Program-made: the position numbers and the translations under genes
Part shown: piece by piece, positions 1 to 10,145 of the stretch
Layout of the letters: each line of letters starts with the position of its first letter
Position numbering within the stretch: the stretch's first letter is position 1
Notes under the pieces: model-generated
Databases searched by the model: none
Told to the model about the DNA's origin: nothing
Seen by the model: the letters and a program-made list of their open reading frames with translations, nothing else
NCBI RefSeq assembly: GCF_014652895.1
Contig: NZ_BMZR01000003.1
Coordinates: 124,001-188,000 of the forward strand
Source: Psychrobacter glaciei
GTDB lineage: Bacteria; Pseudomonadota; Gammaproteobacteria; Pseudomonadales; Moraxellaceae
Direction: 5' to 3'
DNA: 64,000 bases

Positions 1-216
1 GATTACATCTCAATTGCAGGACATTACCATCGCACTAGACATCTCTTGTATTTAACTTACAAGCTACTATGTCTAAAGTTAGGCGAATAGCGGTAATGAT
101 AGGTAGATTCATTTAGCCCAAATGAAAGCCCCATTATAGGGGGCATAACAGATACTGTCACGGGTTTTCACAAAACTATTAGCTATATACGAACCAGAGC
201 AATAATAAAAAATAAA

Positions 217-240
217 AATAGGATCTAATAAGACCCTATT
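217..240 (-). terminator. Rho-independent terminator of lysC
   Basis: On the minus strand an imperfect 10-base stem (AATAGGGTCT / AGATCCTATT) with a TATT loop is followed by a T-rich run. It lies about 40 bases after the lysC stop. The remaining sequence from 1 to 216 holds no gene that I can support. Confidence 0.7.
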
Positions 241-282
241 TAATTGATAACTATTAACTCTGGCATATGCTCGTTATAGCAT

Positions 283-1569
283 TTATAGCCCAGCGATTTT
301 GCTTTCACCGTCTTCACGATCAAGGCCAAATGCGGTGTGTAATGACTTAACGGCTTTTTCCAAGTGTTGGTCTTGAATCAGCACAGATACTTTGATTTCG
401 CTGGTCGATATCATTTGAATATTGATGTTGTTTTCGGCTAAGGTTTGGAACATTAGGCTGGCAACACCTGCGTGTGAGCGCATGCCAACGCCAACCAATG
501 AGACTTTAACAACTTCGCTGTTACCTGATATCTCTTTGGCACCAATCTCATTTTTGACTTCTTCATTAAGCACTTTTAGCGTCTTGTCTAAGTCAGTGCG
601 ATTAACCGTGAAGGTAAAGTCGGTGGTACCATTATCCGAAAGGTTTTGGACGATCATATCGATTTCGATATTGGCACGGCCAATTGGGCTTAAGATAGCA
701 GAAGCGATGCCAGGGTGGTCAGGCACGCCGCGTACTAAGATTTTTGCTTCGTCTCTATTGAACGCGATACCTGAGATGATTGCCTGTTCCATATTGTCTC
801 CTTCGTCTATCGTAATTAGGGTGCCCACGTTGTCTTGAAACTCTTGGTCAAAGCTGCCGTCGGTGTTTTCATCAAAGCTAGAGAGTACACGCAGTGGCAC
901 GCCGTACTTACCAGCGAATTCTACCGAACGAATCTGTAGAATTTTAGAGCCAAGACTTGCCATCTCAAGCATTTCTTCAAAGGTGATTTTTTCAAGCTTT
1001 TTGGCTTTTGAGGTAACGCGTGGATCAGTGGTATAGACGCCATCGACGTCGGTATAAATCTGACACTCATCAGCACCTAAAGCCGCTGCAATCGCAACGC
1101 CTGTCGTATCAGAGCCGCCGCGCCCGAGTGTGGTTGCATTGCCTTCGTCATCGATACCTTGAAAGCCTGCCACAATAACGATATTGCCAGCATCTAACTG
1201 CTCGCGTATGTTTTTGTCGTCGATACTTTCGATACGCGCTTTGTTGTGCGAGCTATCGGTTCTGATCGGCACTTGACGACCAGTAAATGAACGGGCGCCA
1301 ATACCAAGCTCTTTAATTGCCATGGCCAGCAGTGAGATAGAAACCTGCTCACCCGTTGAGACCATTTGATCGTATTCACGAGGGTCAGGCTGAGAGCTAA
1401 TTTGGCGGGCCAGATCAATCAAACGGTTGGTTTCGCCGCTCATGGCAGAGACCACGACAACCACTTGATGACCATTGTCATGCCAGCGTTTGACTCGTTT
1501 CGCGACGTTTTTGATGCGGTCGATACTGCCCATCGAGGTGCCGCCATACTTCTGTACTATTAACGCCAT
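283..1569 (-). CDS. lysC: Aspartate kinase
   Basis: Phosphorylates L-aspartate to aspartyl-4-phosphate, the first step of the aspartate family pathway (lysine, threonine, methionine and diaminopimelate). The 428-residue protein starts with the amino-acid kinase signature KYGGTSMGS (KFGGTSVG in most homologues), carries the [11 protein letters not shown] nucleotide and substrate loop near residue 150, and ends with two ACT domains (about residues 265-428) that normally bind the feedback inhibitor. Length and layout match the monofunctional type that is also made as a short beta subunit. An internal ATG (M260) directly behind a strong Shine-Dalgarno sequence supports this and is listed separately. 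It is transcribed alone and ends in a hairpin terminator. Confidence 0.96.
   Translation of the reverse strand: MALIVQKYGGTSMGSIDRIKNVAKRVKRWHDNGHQVVVVVSAMSGETNRLIDLARQISSQPDPREYDQMVSTGEQVSISLLAMAIKELGIGARSFTGRQVPIRTDSSHNKARIESIDDKNIREQLDAGNIVIVAGFQGIDDEGNATTLGRGGSDTTGVAIAAALGADECQIYTDVDGVYTTDPRVTSKAKKLEKITFEEMLEMASLGSKILQIRSVEFAGKYGVPLRVLSSFDENTDGSFDQEFQDNVGTLITIDEGDNMEQAIISGIAFNRDEAKILVRGVPDHPGIASAILSPIGRANIEIDMIVQNLSDNGTTDFTFTVNRTDLDKTLKVLNEEVKNEIGAKEISGNSEVVKVSLVGVGMRSHAGVASLMFQTLAENNINIQMISTSEIKVSVLIQDQHLEKAVKSLHTAFGLDREDGESKIAGL
790..803 (-). promoter_or_regulatory. Internal Shine-Dalgarno and start codon for a LysC beta subunit
   Basis: Inside lysC the minus strand reads AAGGAGACAATATG: a full AAGGAG motif followed at normal spacing by an in-frame ATG. 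Translation from here would give a 169-residue polypeptide holding only the two ACT domains (283..792). Class alpha2-beta2 aspartate kinases, such as those of Bacillus and Corynebacterium, make their regulatory beta subunit from exactly such an internal start. The motif is visible directly; its use here is an inference. Confidence 0.6.
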
Positions 1570-1879
1570 AAAAATCTACCTATTATTCAATAATGACCTT
1601 TTATTATCATCGATAAGAGTCAACATGATACTCGTCAATGTTTATATAGATAAAGCCAGATTATAAGAGTTACGCCCTATGTCTTTCATTCATATAGTGG
1701 TATTTGCTTCAACCTCAGTGAATGAGTAATATCTTCAAACGTCGACCTTTATACCATATCTACAGCGTAACTTTAAGTCTCAGTACTACTTAGATATATG
1801 GCGATTGTTTATAATGGTTATAACCAATCACGTATTCTATGCGTTATAGATCAGCGTGAAGCTCTGTGTTTTTGCTAGA
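1570..1879. other. Intergenic region between alaS and lysC, no gene seen
   Basis: This is an AT-rich stretch of 310 bases that should contain the lysC promoter and the end of the alaS transcript. A 12-base palindrome (TGGTTATAACCA, near 1815-1826) is present, but it has no T-run. I see no lysine riboswitch and no small gene. Confidence 0.5.
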
Positions 1880-4552
1880 TTAGCTAAGCTGGGCTTCAAT
1901 CCAAGCAGGTAGCGCATTGATAACCGCTGCACTGTTGCCAGATTTTGGTGCGCCGCCTTGTGCATAGTCAGGCTTACCGCCGCCTTTACCGCCAAGCTCA
2001 CCTGCCAAATGACGAATGATGTCACCGGCTTTCACTTTAGCAGTAACAGACTTCGCTACGCTAGCTGCTAGCGCTAACTGCTCATCTTTATCACCAATCA
2101 ACACAATCACGCTATCAGGAAGTTTTGACTTGATGTCGTCCATCAGCGTACGAATCGATTTGCCATCAACACCGCTTAAGGTACTGATAAGAACTGGCGT
2201 ACCTGCGATAGTCTGTACGTCATCGAGTAGGTTGGCTGCTTGGGCACTGGCTATTTTTTGCTGCAAGCGCTCTAGTTGTTTTTCTAGGTCGCGCTGCTTA
2301 TCTGCCATGGTACGGACACGCTGAGCGACTTCAGGGCGTTTTACTTTGAGCTGACTGGCAAGCTCGCTTAATTGTTGTTCACTTTGCTGAATGTTTTTGA
2401 CCGCGTTCATACCAGTGACGGCTTCAATACGGCGTATACCAGCTGCAATACCTGATTCGCTAGTAATTTTAAGCACACCGATATCACCAGTACGCTGTAC
2501 ATGTAAGCCACCACATAGTTCGATAGAGAAGGGCTTGCGTTGACCATCTACGATACTGTCTGTACCCATGGTTAGTACACGAACGTCACTGCCGTACTTT
2601 TCGCCAAATAATGCCATTGCACCGTTTTTCATGGCTTCATCAATCGACATATTCTCAATACGGGCAGGAGTGTTGGCTTGGATTTGTTCATTGACGAGAC
2701 GTTCGATACGGCTAATTTCAGCAATACTGACGGGCTTGTCATAAGAGAAGTCAAAACGTAAGACTTCGCTTGAAACTAATGAGCCTTTTTGCGTGACCGC
2801 GTCGCCCAATACTTCTCTTAGCGCTGCATGCAATAGATGCGTGGCTGAGTGGTTTTTGGCACTGGCCGCACGGATGCTAGAGAGTACTTGTGCTTCAGCC
2901 GTTTGCTTAGTGCTAATGTCGCCCATGGTCACGACACCATAATGGATAATCGCCTGACCAGATTTTTTGGTATCTTGTACTTCAAAGACCCCTGATGCAG
3001 TGCGGATTTCACCAAGCTCACCAACTTGACCACCACCTTCAGCATAAAATGGTGTGCGATCAAGTACCACAACGCCTTCCATACCTTCCGTCAAGCTGTC
3101 TGCTGGATTGCCGTCTTGATAAAGCGCGTCAACAGTCACGCCATCTTCTTCAAGCTGTTCATAGCCGATGAATGTCGTTGGCGTCTCTACTTGGATAACG
3201 CTGCTGTAATCGACATCGAATTTGCCAGCATCACGCGCACGCTCACGTTGTGCTTGCATATGCTCGTCAAATTCCGTTTCATCAATAGCAATACCACGCT
3301 CACGAGTGATATCAGCGGTCAAATCAAGCGGGAAGCCATACGTATCATAGAGCTTAAATGCTGCTTCACCAGAGAGCGTATCGCCATCTTGTAACCCTTC
3401 AAGTTCGCTGGCAAGCAAACGCAGACCTTGTGCCAAGGTTTTAGCAAACTGTGCTTCTTCTTTTTGAATGGCGTTTTCGATGACGCTTTGTTTGTCTTTT
3501 AGCTCAGGGTAGGCTGTGCCCATTTCAGCCACGAGTGGCGCGACCATCTTGTAGAAAAAGTCACTATCAGCGCCCAGTTTATTGCCATGACGTACGGCGC
3601 GGCGAATCACGCGGCGCAGTACATAGCCACGCCCTTCGTTACTTGGCATGACGCCATCAGCGATTAAGAATGAAACGGCACGAATATGATCTGCGATGAC
3701 TTTTAAGGATGATTGCTGTTCATTATCAATCTCTAAAATCTCAGCAGCAGCATCCATCAAATGAGTGAATAAATCGATCTCATAGTTGCCATGCACGCCT
3801 TGCATGATGGCACTAATGCGTTCAAGCCCCATGCCAGTATCGACGCTTGGGGCTGGCAGTGGTAATAGCGTGCCGTCTTTTTGACGATTGAACTGCATAA
3901 ATACGCAGTTCCAAATCTCGATATAGCGATCGCCATCTTCTTCAGGCGTGCCAGGTAAGCCACCTTCGATATCGGCACCGTGGTCATAAAAGACTTCGGT
4001 ACAAGGGCCACAAGGACCAGTGTCACCCATCGTCCAAAAGTTATCTGATGCGTAAGGCGCGCCTTTATTATCGCCAATACGGATAATGCGCTCACTTGGA
4101 ATACCGATGTTCTTATTCCAAATATCAAAGGCTTCGTCATCGGTTTCATAGATAGTGACATACAAGCGGTCTTTATCAATCGCTAGCCATTTATCTGAGG
4201 TCAAAAACTCCCAAATGTATTCAATACCTGCTTGCTTGAAATAATCACCAAAGGAGAAGTTGCCAAGCATTTCAAAGAAAGTATGATGACGGGCGGTATA
4301 GCCGACATTATCCAAATCATTGTGTTTACCGCCAGCACGTACGCACTTTTGCGAGGTCACCGCACGTGTATAGTCACGTGGTTCCATACCCAAAAAGGTT
4401 TCTTTAAACTGATTCATACCGGCATTGGTAAACAGCAATGTCGGGTCATTATGTGGAATCAAACTAGACGAAGAAACAGGGGTATGCTGCTTGCTTATAA
4501 AAAAATCGATAAAAGCTTGACGAATATCGGCTGAGCGAAATGGCTGGCTCAC
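1880..4552 (-). CDS. alaS: Alanyl-tRNA synthetase
   Basis: Charges tRNA-Ala with alanine in the cytoplasm. The 890-residue protein has the usual full length. It contains the class II catalytic core (N-terminal [14 protein letters not shown], then the [10 protein letters not shown] motif), the editing domain with the zinc-ligand pairs in [12 protein letters not shown] and [11 protein letters not shown], a coiled-coil stretch (about residues 710-760), and the C-Ala domain with the [14 protein letters not shown] signature near the C terminus. Nothing is missing. The upstream neighbour (DUF389 gene) is on the same strand, about 170 bases away. In many gammaproteobacteria alaS and lysC are neighbours, as here. 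Confidence 0.98.
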   Translation of the reverse strand: MSQPFRSADIRQAFIDFFISKQHTPVSSSSLIPHNDPTLLFTNAGMNQFKETFLGMEPRDYTRAVTSQKCVRAGGKHNDLDNVGYTARHHTFFEMLGNFSFGDYFKQAGIEYIWEFLTSDKWLAIDKDRLYVTIYETDDEAFDIWNKNIGIPSERIIRIGDNKGAPYASDNFWTMGDTGPCGPCTEVFYDHGADIEGGLPGTPEEDGDRYIEIWNCVFMQFNRQKDGTLLPLPAPSVDTGMGLERISAIMQGVHGNYEIDLFTHLMDAAAEILEIDNEQQSSLKVIADHIRAVSFLIADGVMPSNEGRGYVLRRVIRRAVRHGNKLGADSDFFYKMVAPLVAEMGTAYPELKDKQSVIENAIQKEEAQFAKTLAQGLRLLASELEGLQDGDTLSGEAAFKLYDTYGFPLDLTADITRERGIAIDETEFDEHMQAQRERARDAGKFDVDYSSVIQVETPTTFIGYEQLEEDGVTVDALYQDGNPADSLTEGMEGVVVLDRTPFYAEGGGQVGELGEIRTASGVFEVQDTKKSGQAIIHYGVVTMGDISTKQTAEAQVLSSIRAASAKNHSATHLLHAALREVLGDAVTQKGSLVSSEVLRFDFSYDKPVSIAEISRIERLVNEQIQANTPARIENMSIDEAMKNGAMALFGEKYGSDVRVLTMGTDSIVDGQRKPFSIELCGGLHVQRTGDIGVLKITSESGIAAGIRRIEAVTGMNAVKNIQQSEQQLSELASQLKVKRPEVAQRVRTMADKQRDLEKQLERLQQKIASAQAANLLDDVQTIAGTPVLISTLSGVDGKSIRTLMDDIKSKLPDSVIVLIGDKDEQLALAASVAKSVTAKVKAGDIIRHLAGELGGKGGGKPDYAQGGAPKSGNSAAVINALPAWIEAQLS

Positions 4553-4721
4553 AGCGGCTCCTTACTGACGGATGGGATTAAAGATGGCTTTAATATAAAA
4601 AAGGATTAAATAATTTTGCAAGCGATTTTAGCACAAACGCCTAAGCTCTTGGTACAAGAGTTACAACTGCTGCGTTATTCTGCGTCTCTAGATAGTCAAT
4701 GGTTTTGGTAGCGTATAAAAG

Positions 4722-6449
4722 CTAATTGGTCAAAATCGCCGCATCGGTCTTGTCGAGTTTGTCTTGTATCAATGGATCCGATTCAATGACTTGCACTGGC
4801 AAGTAACGTAATTGTATTTTGATCGGTAAATAATCAGGGAAGTTTTCCGCCATGTCTTGGGTAATAGCGGCTTCAATTTGGCGGACATCGTAAGAGCTAG
4901 GAGTGGTCTCACCGCGAATAACAGCACGAACGATCTGGTTTTTTTCCGCCGTATCGAACTGGGTATTGGTCAGTACATTACCTTTGTCAATAAAGTAGCT
5001 ATTGATCGCCTCTTTGACACTGCTCTCAAAGACTTGTTGCTTGGCATTGGTTTGTAGATTGATAGTCAGATAAGTACCCAATCCTGCTAACAACAGCAAA
5101 GTCACGGCATTACGTTGCAAAAAAGTCAGATAAGTATTGGATTTATAATCGTCCTTCACCAAACGGCGAAAACCTAAAACCCACAACACAAGCGCATTGG
5201 TAAATTGGATGGCAATAATGTTGGTAATGGCTAAGAGTAGGGCGCCAAAGCCAAGCTGAATCTCATTATTAGCAAATAAAATACCACTGGCGGCAAGAGG
5301 TGGCACTAAGGCCGTGGCGACTGCCACACCCACGACGGCGACTGATAAGTGCGGTGACACCATCGCATAAGCACCAGCAGTACCACCTGCTAAGGCAATC
5401 ATTAAGTCCATGGAAGTGGGTTGGGTACGCGATAATATCTCTGTCGTCAACGGTTGATCTTTGTGCAGCCAACCAACGACGAAACCGACCAATACGACCA
5501 GTGAGATACCAGCAATAACCGTAATAAGCGACTTACGTAACAGCGGCGCACGGTAGTCGATAATCGCTAGCGCCACTCCTGTGATCGGACCTAACATCAT
5601 GGCGACCAACATCGCACCAATGACGACAGCGGCTGAATTGGTCACCAACCCGTAACTGGCGATAATGGCAGAAAGTATGTTCATGATGAAATACATTTTG
5701 CTGGGCAGCGCATTTGCTTCAATTCTGACGCGTACTTCTGGATAGTCTACCTTTTGATTGTTAAACTGCTCAGCGACAAATTGCTTATAAGACTCTAGTT
5801 TGGCTTCTTTTTGTTCTTTGACTTCGTCCTCTTCCTCATCATCGCTATCTTGCGCCTTTACCATAGTATCTGTATCTGTATCTGTATCTGGCTCAGCGTT
5901 GGCGTCATTGATGTTTTCTACATTCGTATTTTCTACAGACATGTTTTCGTCTGTCTTAGAATGAGTTGCATCTGCTGTCGGTTCATTATGACTGGCTTTG
6001 CTAGCAGTATTCAGCGCCGCAGAATCGTTAGCATCCTCTGCTTCAACTGTGGCTTCATCGACTAGCGTCTCCTGACCATTTTCAGTACCTTGCTTTTCTG
6101 CATTATCAGCATTTAACACGCCAACTTCTGTTTTTTCCATGTCGGCAGACGCTTGGGTTTCTGGTTCCGATGTTTCAACGCTCGCAACCACTACATCCGG
6201 TCCAAGCGATTCCATCGTTACTTTAGCTTCAGGAGGCTGTGCACCTAGGGTTTTTTGCTCGATACCGTCTTGCTCAATGTCGCTTTCAGCATTCTTTAAA
6301 GCTTCACTATTCAAAGCTTCACTATATACAGTTTCATCAGTCACATTTGTATGATCAACAGACTCTGACGCCTGTTGAAGGTCAATCTCGTCTGAGGCGT
6401 CTTTTGTCGTTGCTGACTCAACAGGTAACTGTTTATGAGGTAAGGTCAT
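4722..6449 (-). CDS. DUF389 (TIGR00341-type) membrane protein with long acidic N-terminal extension
   Basis: Function unknown. The C-terminal 370 residues form a DUF389 domain with about six hydrophobic segments, starting near MYFIMNILSAIIASYGLV and including the glycine-rich VVIGAMLVAMMLGPITGVALA segment typical of the family. In front lies a hydrophilic, strongly acidic region of about 210 residues rich in E, D, T and A, including a (DT)4 run coded by a perfect hexanucleotide repeat at 5867-5890. I chose the ATG at 6449 (protein begins MTLPHKQ). The open frame continues to 6605, but those extra 52 residues are basic and hydrophobic and look unlike the rest. The acidic extension is unusual for the family and may be a cytoplasmic tether or binding region. 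Confidence 0.8.
   Translation of the reverse strand: MTLPHKQLPVESATTKDASDEIDLQQASESVDHTNVTDETVYSEALNSEALKNAESDIEQDGIEQKTLGAQPPEAKVTMESLGPDVVVASVETSEPETQASADMEKTEVGVLNADNAEKQGTENGQETLVDEATVEAEDANDSAALNTASKASHNEPTADATHSKTDENMSVENTNVENINDANAEPDTDTDTDTMVKAQDSDDEEEDEVKEQKEAKLESYKQFVAEQFNNQKVDYPEVRVRIEANALPSKMYFIMNILSAIIASYGLVTNSAAVVIGAMLVAMMLGPITGVALAIIDYRAPLLRKSLITVIAGISLVVLVGFVVGWLHKDQPLTTEILSRTQPTSMDLMIALAGGTAGAYAMVSPHLSVAVVGVAVATALVPPLAASGILFANNEIQLGFGALLLAITNIIAIQFTNALVLWVLGFRRLVKDDYKSNTYLTFLQRNAVTLLLLAGLGTYLTINLQTNAKQQVFESSVKEAINSYFIDKGNVLTNTQFDTAEKNQIVRAVIRGETTPSSYDVRQIEAAITQDMAENFPDYLPIKIQLRYLPVQVIESDPLIQDKLDKTDAAILTN
5867..5890. repeat. Hexanucleotide microsatellite (TATCTG)4 inside the DUF389 gene
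   Basis: Four perfect tandem copies of TATCTG on the plus strand encode alternating Asp-Thr on the coding strand. The unit is a multiple of three, so copy-number change would alter protein length without a frameshift. Confidence 0.85.
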
Positions 6450-6759
6450 AGCGGAAAACTTTCTTAGAGAATGACAGAAAGTCACTATTGTAATGATAAA
6501 TTTAGAAAAGCGTATGAGTTTTTTACGACTAGGCAGGCGGGAAATAAGCAGATATGAAATCAACTGATAGCTGATAAAAGCAATGTATTTTGCCATTTCT
6601 TGCAATGAATACTATTGTAGATAAATCCTTAATTATATTAGGGTCTTTATGTTAGGTCACCCGATATAACTGGCTTGAAGGTTTTAATTAAATACTTACT
6701 TTTTTTGTGGGTTTAGTGTATAAAGGTATTATATCCACAACAAAAATAAGGAATAAGTT

Positions 6760-6972
6760 ATGAACTGGCCATTATTTTCTGTCATCTATGCAATCGCCTC
6801 AACAGTTACCATTGGTGTCTTTATGATTGGCGCCTTGGTCACAGGGTTCAATGAGATACCCCATATCCAAATGGCAGTAGCAGCGGGTATTTTGTGCTCT
6901 ATTCCTGCAGGCTTATTTTTCACCAAAAAAGTCGGCAGCATTACTGGTAACGAGGAAGGTTACAAAGTATAA
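6760..6972 (+). CDS. Small conserved-looking membrane protein (70 aa)
   Basis: Function unknown. The protein has two hydrophobic segments (about residues 6-28 and 38-55) separated by a short polar loop, and a charged C-terminal tail. A purine-rich Shine-Dalgarno (AAGGAA) stands 8 bases before the ATG, which supports translation. The gene is divergent from the DUF389 gene, with 310 bases between the two starts that must hold both promoters; I see no gene in that gap. Short proteins of this two-helix type occur in related gammaproteobacteria, sometimes under misleading names. I would leave it as hypothetical. Confidence 0.7.
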   Translation: MNWPLFSVIYAIASTVTIGVFMIGALVTGFNEIPHIQMAVAAGILCSIPAGLFFTKKVGSITGNEEGYKV

Positions 6973-6987
6973 GGCGCAGCACGATGG

Positions 6988-7012
6988 GCGATTCTAAAAT
7001 TCCTTGACTATA
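6988..7012. repeat. Remnant of an ATAGTCA-ended element (right end only)
   Basis: The 25 bases from GCGATTCTAAAA to the end TTCCTTGACTAT match exactly the right end of the element nested at 60387-60492. The left part is absent. It lies just downstream of the 70-residue membrane protein gene. Confidence 0.65.
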
Positions 7013-7076
7013 TTTTACATTGATATTTTTTCTGCTGATTTATGAACAATGTGTCAGTGTTTGGTGAAATTTAGCC

Positions 7077-7110
7077 ATAAAAAAAGACCCTACCAAGAGG
7101 GTCTTTTTTG
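7077..7110. terminator. Bidirectional Rho-independent terminator
   Basis: The stem AAAAGACCCT / AGGGTCTTTT has A-runs and T-runs on both sides. It lies after the L,D-transpeptidase gene on the minus strand and can also stop transcripts from the plus-strand small membrane protein gene. Confidence 0.85.
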
Positions 7111-7174
7111 TTTAGTATTTCTGATTGCTTATTCAATCGACGAATACGAGTGGTACATTCATCGTTAAGCCAGT

Positions 7175-8548
7175 TTAGTTGAGGACAACGGTTGCGCCGT
7201 TTTCGATATTGGCATAAACCTCTAACACATCCCAGTTGGTCAAACGTACACAACCTGCTGACCCTTGGCGACTGATACCTTCAGGTACTGGTGAGCCATG
7301 TAAGCCATAAGAAGGTTTAGACATTCCCATCCATACCACACCTACTGGATTGTTCGGTCCTGGCGGTAACATATGGATTTTCTTTTGAGCACCTTCGCCA
7401 ACGGTTGCTTTATACCAAGGCATTTTGACTTTATTGATGATCTTAAATGTACCTTTTGGTGATGGTGTGGCATCACTACCAACGGTCGTTGGGTAAGTGG
7501 CAACCAGTTTATCATCATTGTAAGCGTACAGCGTTTTGTCTGCTTTATTGGCAACCACGCGATTGATACGTTGATTGAGCTTTTCACGAGTATTCAATAC
7601 AGTGATTGTCTCACCAGCGGTATACGTTTTATTTTTATTGAGCTTGTCTAAATAACGTACATCCATGTGGAAGCGCTCACCCAGCATCTCTTTGATATCT
7701 TGGTAATACAAGCCTTTCATTTTTGACTTTGCTTCTGAACCAGAAGGAGTGGCCGCGAAGTTGGTTTTTATATCATCTTCAGTCAGCGTATAAGTCACTA
7801 GCACCGGCTTATTAGCAGCGATGTTTTTAACCAAGGCATTCCAAGTTTTTTGATCCATTTTTCCGGTTGCTGGCAAGCCTTTCATGGTTTGGAAATTAAT
7901 CAGGGCTTTCTTGCTGTTCATACCCCAGCCGCCATCGATAGGACCAGGAGAAGCATGGTTCCAGTCGAGCAATGCCTGCATCTTAATGGTCATCGCTGAG
8001 TTGACCTTCATGCTTGGTGACCAAACAGCATCGTTGACTTGTGTGGCGTAGTTGGACAAGTTTAGCGTGGTATATCTTTTGCCATCTTTGTCTTCGATGT
8101 TTTTGATGGTTGGGTCATCACTGAAGTCTTGACGTTTTTCGCTGTCAGGCAATTCAAAAGCTAAAGGGTCAGATGAGTCAATAGACGAGACATCGCTAGG
8201 GGCGGCAACGGCCTGACCTTCGCTCATATCGTCAGTTCTGTCAGATTGCTCATCCTTACGGGTCAGCTCTTCTGCGCTCATGTTATCAGCAGTGGCTGCT
8301 GGCGCTGACGGCTTAGTCTTTTGCTTTGAATCAATCAATTGCGTCATGCGGTCAGCTGGTTTCGCGGCAGTGACAGGAGCGCGACTCTCTTGCACATTAA
8401 GGCTGACTTTCTTGGCGATACTAGGCATTGAGTCAGCGGTGCGTACTGGCAATGTGCGAGTACTGTCAGCGGTGGCAGCAAATGCAGTAGCACTGGCGCT
8501 AACGACAACGATAGATATGGTAGTAATAAGCGGTTTTATTTTCATCAT
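7175..8548 (-). CDS. L,D-transpeptidase (YkuD family) with peptidoglycan-binding domain
   Basis: A periplasmic cell-wall enzyme that makes 3-3 crosslinks in peptidoglycan or attaches proteins to it. A signal peptide covers about residues 1-25 (MKIKPLITTISIVVVSASATAFA). A low-complexity S/A/D-rich linker follows to about residue 160. A PG_binding_1 domain comes next (about 190-245, with the DGGWGMNSKKALINFQ motif). The C-terminal YkuD catalytic domain has the conserved His in YGLHGSPV and the nucleophile Cys in GSAGCVRL. The active-site motif has Ala-Gly-Cys where many homologues have His-Gly-Cys. The first of two adjacent Met codons is used here; the second is equally possible. The gene stands alone and ends in a strong terminator. 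Confidence 0.93.
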   Translation of the reverse strand: MMKIKPLITTISIVVVSASATAFAATADSTRTLPVRTADSMPSIAKKVSLNVQESRAPVTAAKPADRMTQLIDSKQKTKPSAPAATADNMSAEELTRKDEQSDRTDDMSEGQAVAAPSDVSSIDSSDPLAFELPDSEKRQDFSDDPTIKNIEDKDGKRYTTLNLSNYATQVNDAVWSPSMKVNSAMTIKMQALLDWNHASPGPIDGGWGMNSKKALINFQTMKGLPATGKMDQKTWNALVKNIAANKPVLVTYTLTEDDIKTNFAATPSGSEAKSKMKGLYYQDIKEMLGERFHMDVRYLDKLNKNKTYTAGETITVLNTREKLNQRINRVVANKADKTLYAYNDDKLVATYPTTVGSDATPSPKGTFKIINKVKMPWYKATVGEGAQKKIHMLPPGPNNPVGVVWMGMSKPSYGLHGSPVPEGISRQGSAGCVRLTNWDVLEVYANIENGATVVLN

Positions 8549-8902
8549 ATTGAGTTACTTGTGGTTGCTACTAATGAAGCTATTATGCGCATAATTAATA
8601 AGCTTCGCAAACTTTTGACACATATTTTTATGTCCGTAGGGTGCTAAACGTCAACTGCTGACGTATTCACTACAGTTGGGCAATAATTTAGCCATGGTAT
8701 GTATGAAGTTTTGCTGGATTTTAACGTAAGTCACTTGTTATATATGCTATTTTTTTACACTAAAAAGCACAGTGATTGGCGCTATCTAGCGTTTGCGTCT
8801 ATAATGGTTGGCTAGATTCTTATTTAATAAGTCAGCTCATTATAAAGAGCAATTTAACTTACCCGCATGTCGTCAGTGGACATGTAACCAGCAAGGTGCG
8901 AT
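8549..8902. other. Divergent intergenic region between L,D-transpeptidase and prmB, no gene seen
   Basis: These 354 AT-rich bases must hold the promoters of both flanking genes. An open frame running through the end of this stretch into prmB is a shadow of prmB. A good Shine-Dalgarno (AAGGTG) marks the prmB start at its end. Confidence 0.5.
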
Positions 8903-10069
8903 ATGTCAGAAGACCAAACAATGAGCGCAGAAGAGTTTCAAAATCAGTACCTCAACGACGATGGTCTAGAGGGTGGTATGGTATTTGATTCAGAGACTGG
9001 GCTTCTCGGTGAAGACGATCAATTTGCCAATTTGCCTGCAGAGCTCGAAGAAGCACGCGAGCAGCTGGTCAGTATTCGTGATTTTATACGTTTTTCGGTT
9101 ACTCAGCTTCGTAATTATGATGTGGTCGTGGCTCAAGGAACGACTGATGAGTTTGCTGAAGCATCGGCGATAGTATTGCATTCTTTGTCGTTAGATTGGT
9201 CGGCGAATGAGCAGATCCTAGACTGCCGGTTGACCACATCAGAGAAGCAAGTGGTACTGAGCTTGCTAGAAGAGCGTATCGCTGAGCGTAAGCCTTTGAG
9301 CTATTTGATTAATTTATCGTACTTTTGTGACCTGCCTTTTTATGTCGATGAGCGGGTTTTGATTCCGCGTTCACCTGTGGCAGAGCTGATTCGTCAGCAG
9401 TTCCATCCGTACTTTGATACCAATGAGCTGGCCAAGCCATTGGGTATGAATGTCAACGATCAGGCAACCGCTTTTTACGATCATGGTTTGGATATCAAGC
9501 AACTATCACAGCCTGAGCGTGTTTTAGACTTATGCACGGGTTCTGGTTGTATTGCGATTGCGCTTGCAACACGTTTCGTCGATGCATTGGTCGATGCCGT
9601 GGATATTGATAAAGGTGCGCTTGAAGTGGCGATGGTCAATGTAGATCACCATGATCTTGGTCATCAAGTGAATGTGATTGAGTCGGATCTGTTTGCCAAG
9701 ATTCCTGCTGAAAATCAATACGAGCTTATCGTTACCAATCCTCCGTATGTCGATGCTGCCATCATGGCAGATTTACCACCTGAATTCTTATATGAGCCTG
9801 AGCACGCGTTAGCGGCAGGTCAAGATGGACTGGATCTGGTACATCGCATTCTTTTTGAAGCACCAGATTACCTAAGCCCAGAAGGTCTACTTGTCTGTGA
9901 AGTGGGCGATAGCGAATGGGCACTAAAGCAAGCCTATCCTGAGATTCAGTTTGACTGGTTGAAGTTTGCTCATGGCGGTCATGGGGTGTTTGCGATTACC
10001 TATGATGAGCTAATGGCACATCGTCAGCTGTTTGCTCCTTTTGTGCAGATGTTAGACAGTCATCAATAG
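8903..10069 (+). CDS. prmB: Ribosomal protein L3 glutamine N5-methyltransferase
   Basis: SAM-dependent enzyme that methylates a glutamine of ribosomal protein L3. It shows the PrmB-type N-terminal domain (RDFIRFSVTQLRNYDVVVAQGT...), the linker YVDERVLIPRSPVAELI, the SAM-binding loop DLCTGSGCIAIALA near residue 200 and the catalytic NPPYVD motif. At 388 residues it is about 75 longer than the E. coli enzyme: about 45 extra acidic residues precede the domain, and an insertion (PYFDTNELAKPLGMNVND...) sits before the SAM loop. The start is supported by AAGGTG 7 bases upstream; a second ATG six codons later is possible. It is followed closely by aroC, as in many gammaproteobacteria. Confidence 0.94.
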   Translation: MSEDQTMSAEEFQNQYLNDDGLEGGMVFDSETGLLGEDDQFANLPAELEEAREQLVSIRDFIRFSVTQLRNYDVVVAQGTTDEFAEASAIVLHSLSLDWSANEQILDCRLTTSEKQVVLSLLEERIAERKPLSYLINLSYFCDLPFYVDERVLIPRSPVAELIRQQFHPYFDTNELAKPLGMNVNDQATAFYDHGLDIKQLSQPERVLDLCTGSGCIAIALATRFVDALVDAVDIDKGALEVAMVNVDHHDLGHQVNVIESDLFAKIPAENQYELIVTNPPYVDAAIMADLPPEFLYEPEHALAAGQDGLDLVHRILFEAPDYLSPEGLLVCEVGDSEWALKQAYPEIQFDWLKFAHGGHGVFAITYDELMAHRQLFAPFVQMLDSHQ

Positions 10070-10145
10070 GTCTAGACTGGCAGTCAATAATTATAAATAA
10101 TGGGTCAAATTAGCATAAGTTGCGTTTACTTGTTTAAGGATAAAT

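Noticed and set aside
422..838. Open frame of 138 codons on the plus strand inside lysC
   Set aside because: It is antisense to a clear coding sequence and shows no motif; it is a shadow frame.
1570..1879. Possible lysine riboswitch upstream of lysC
   Set aside because: I could not find the conserved lysine-aptamer core or a following terminator; only a short palindrome is present.
3026..3394. Open frame of 122 codons opposite alaS
   Set aside because: It is antisense to the conserved alaS gene with no start signal; a shadow frame.
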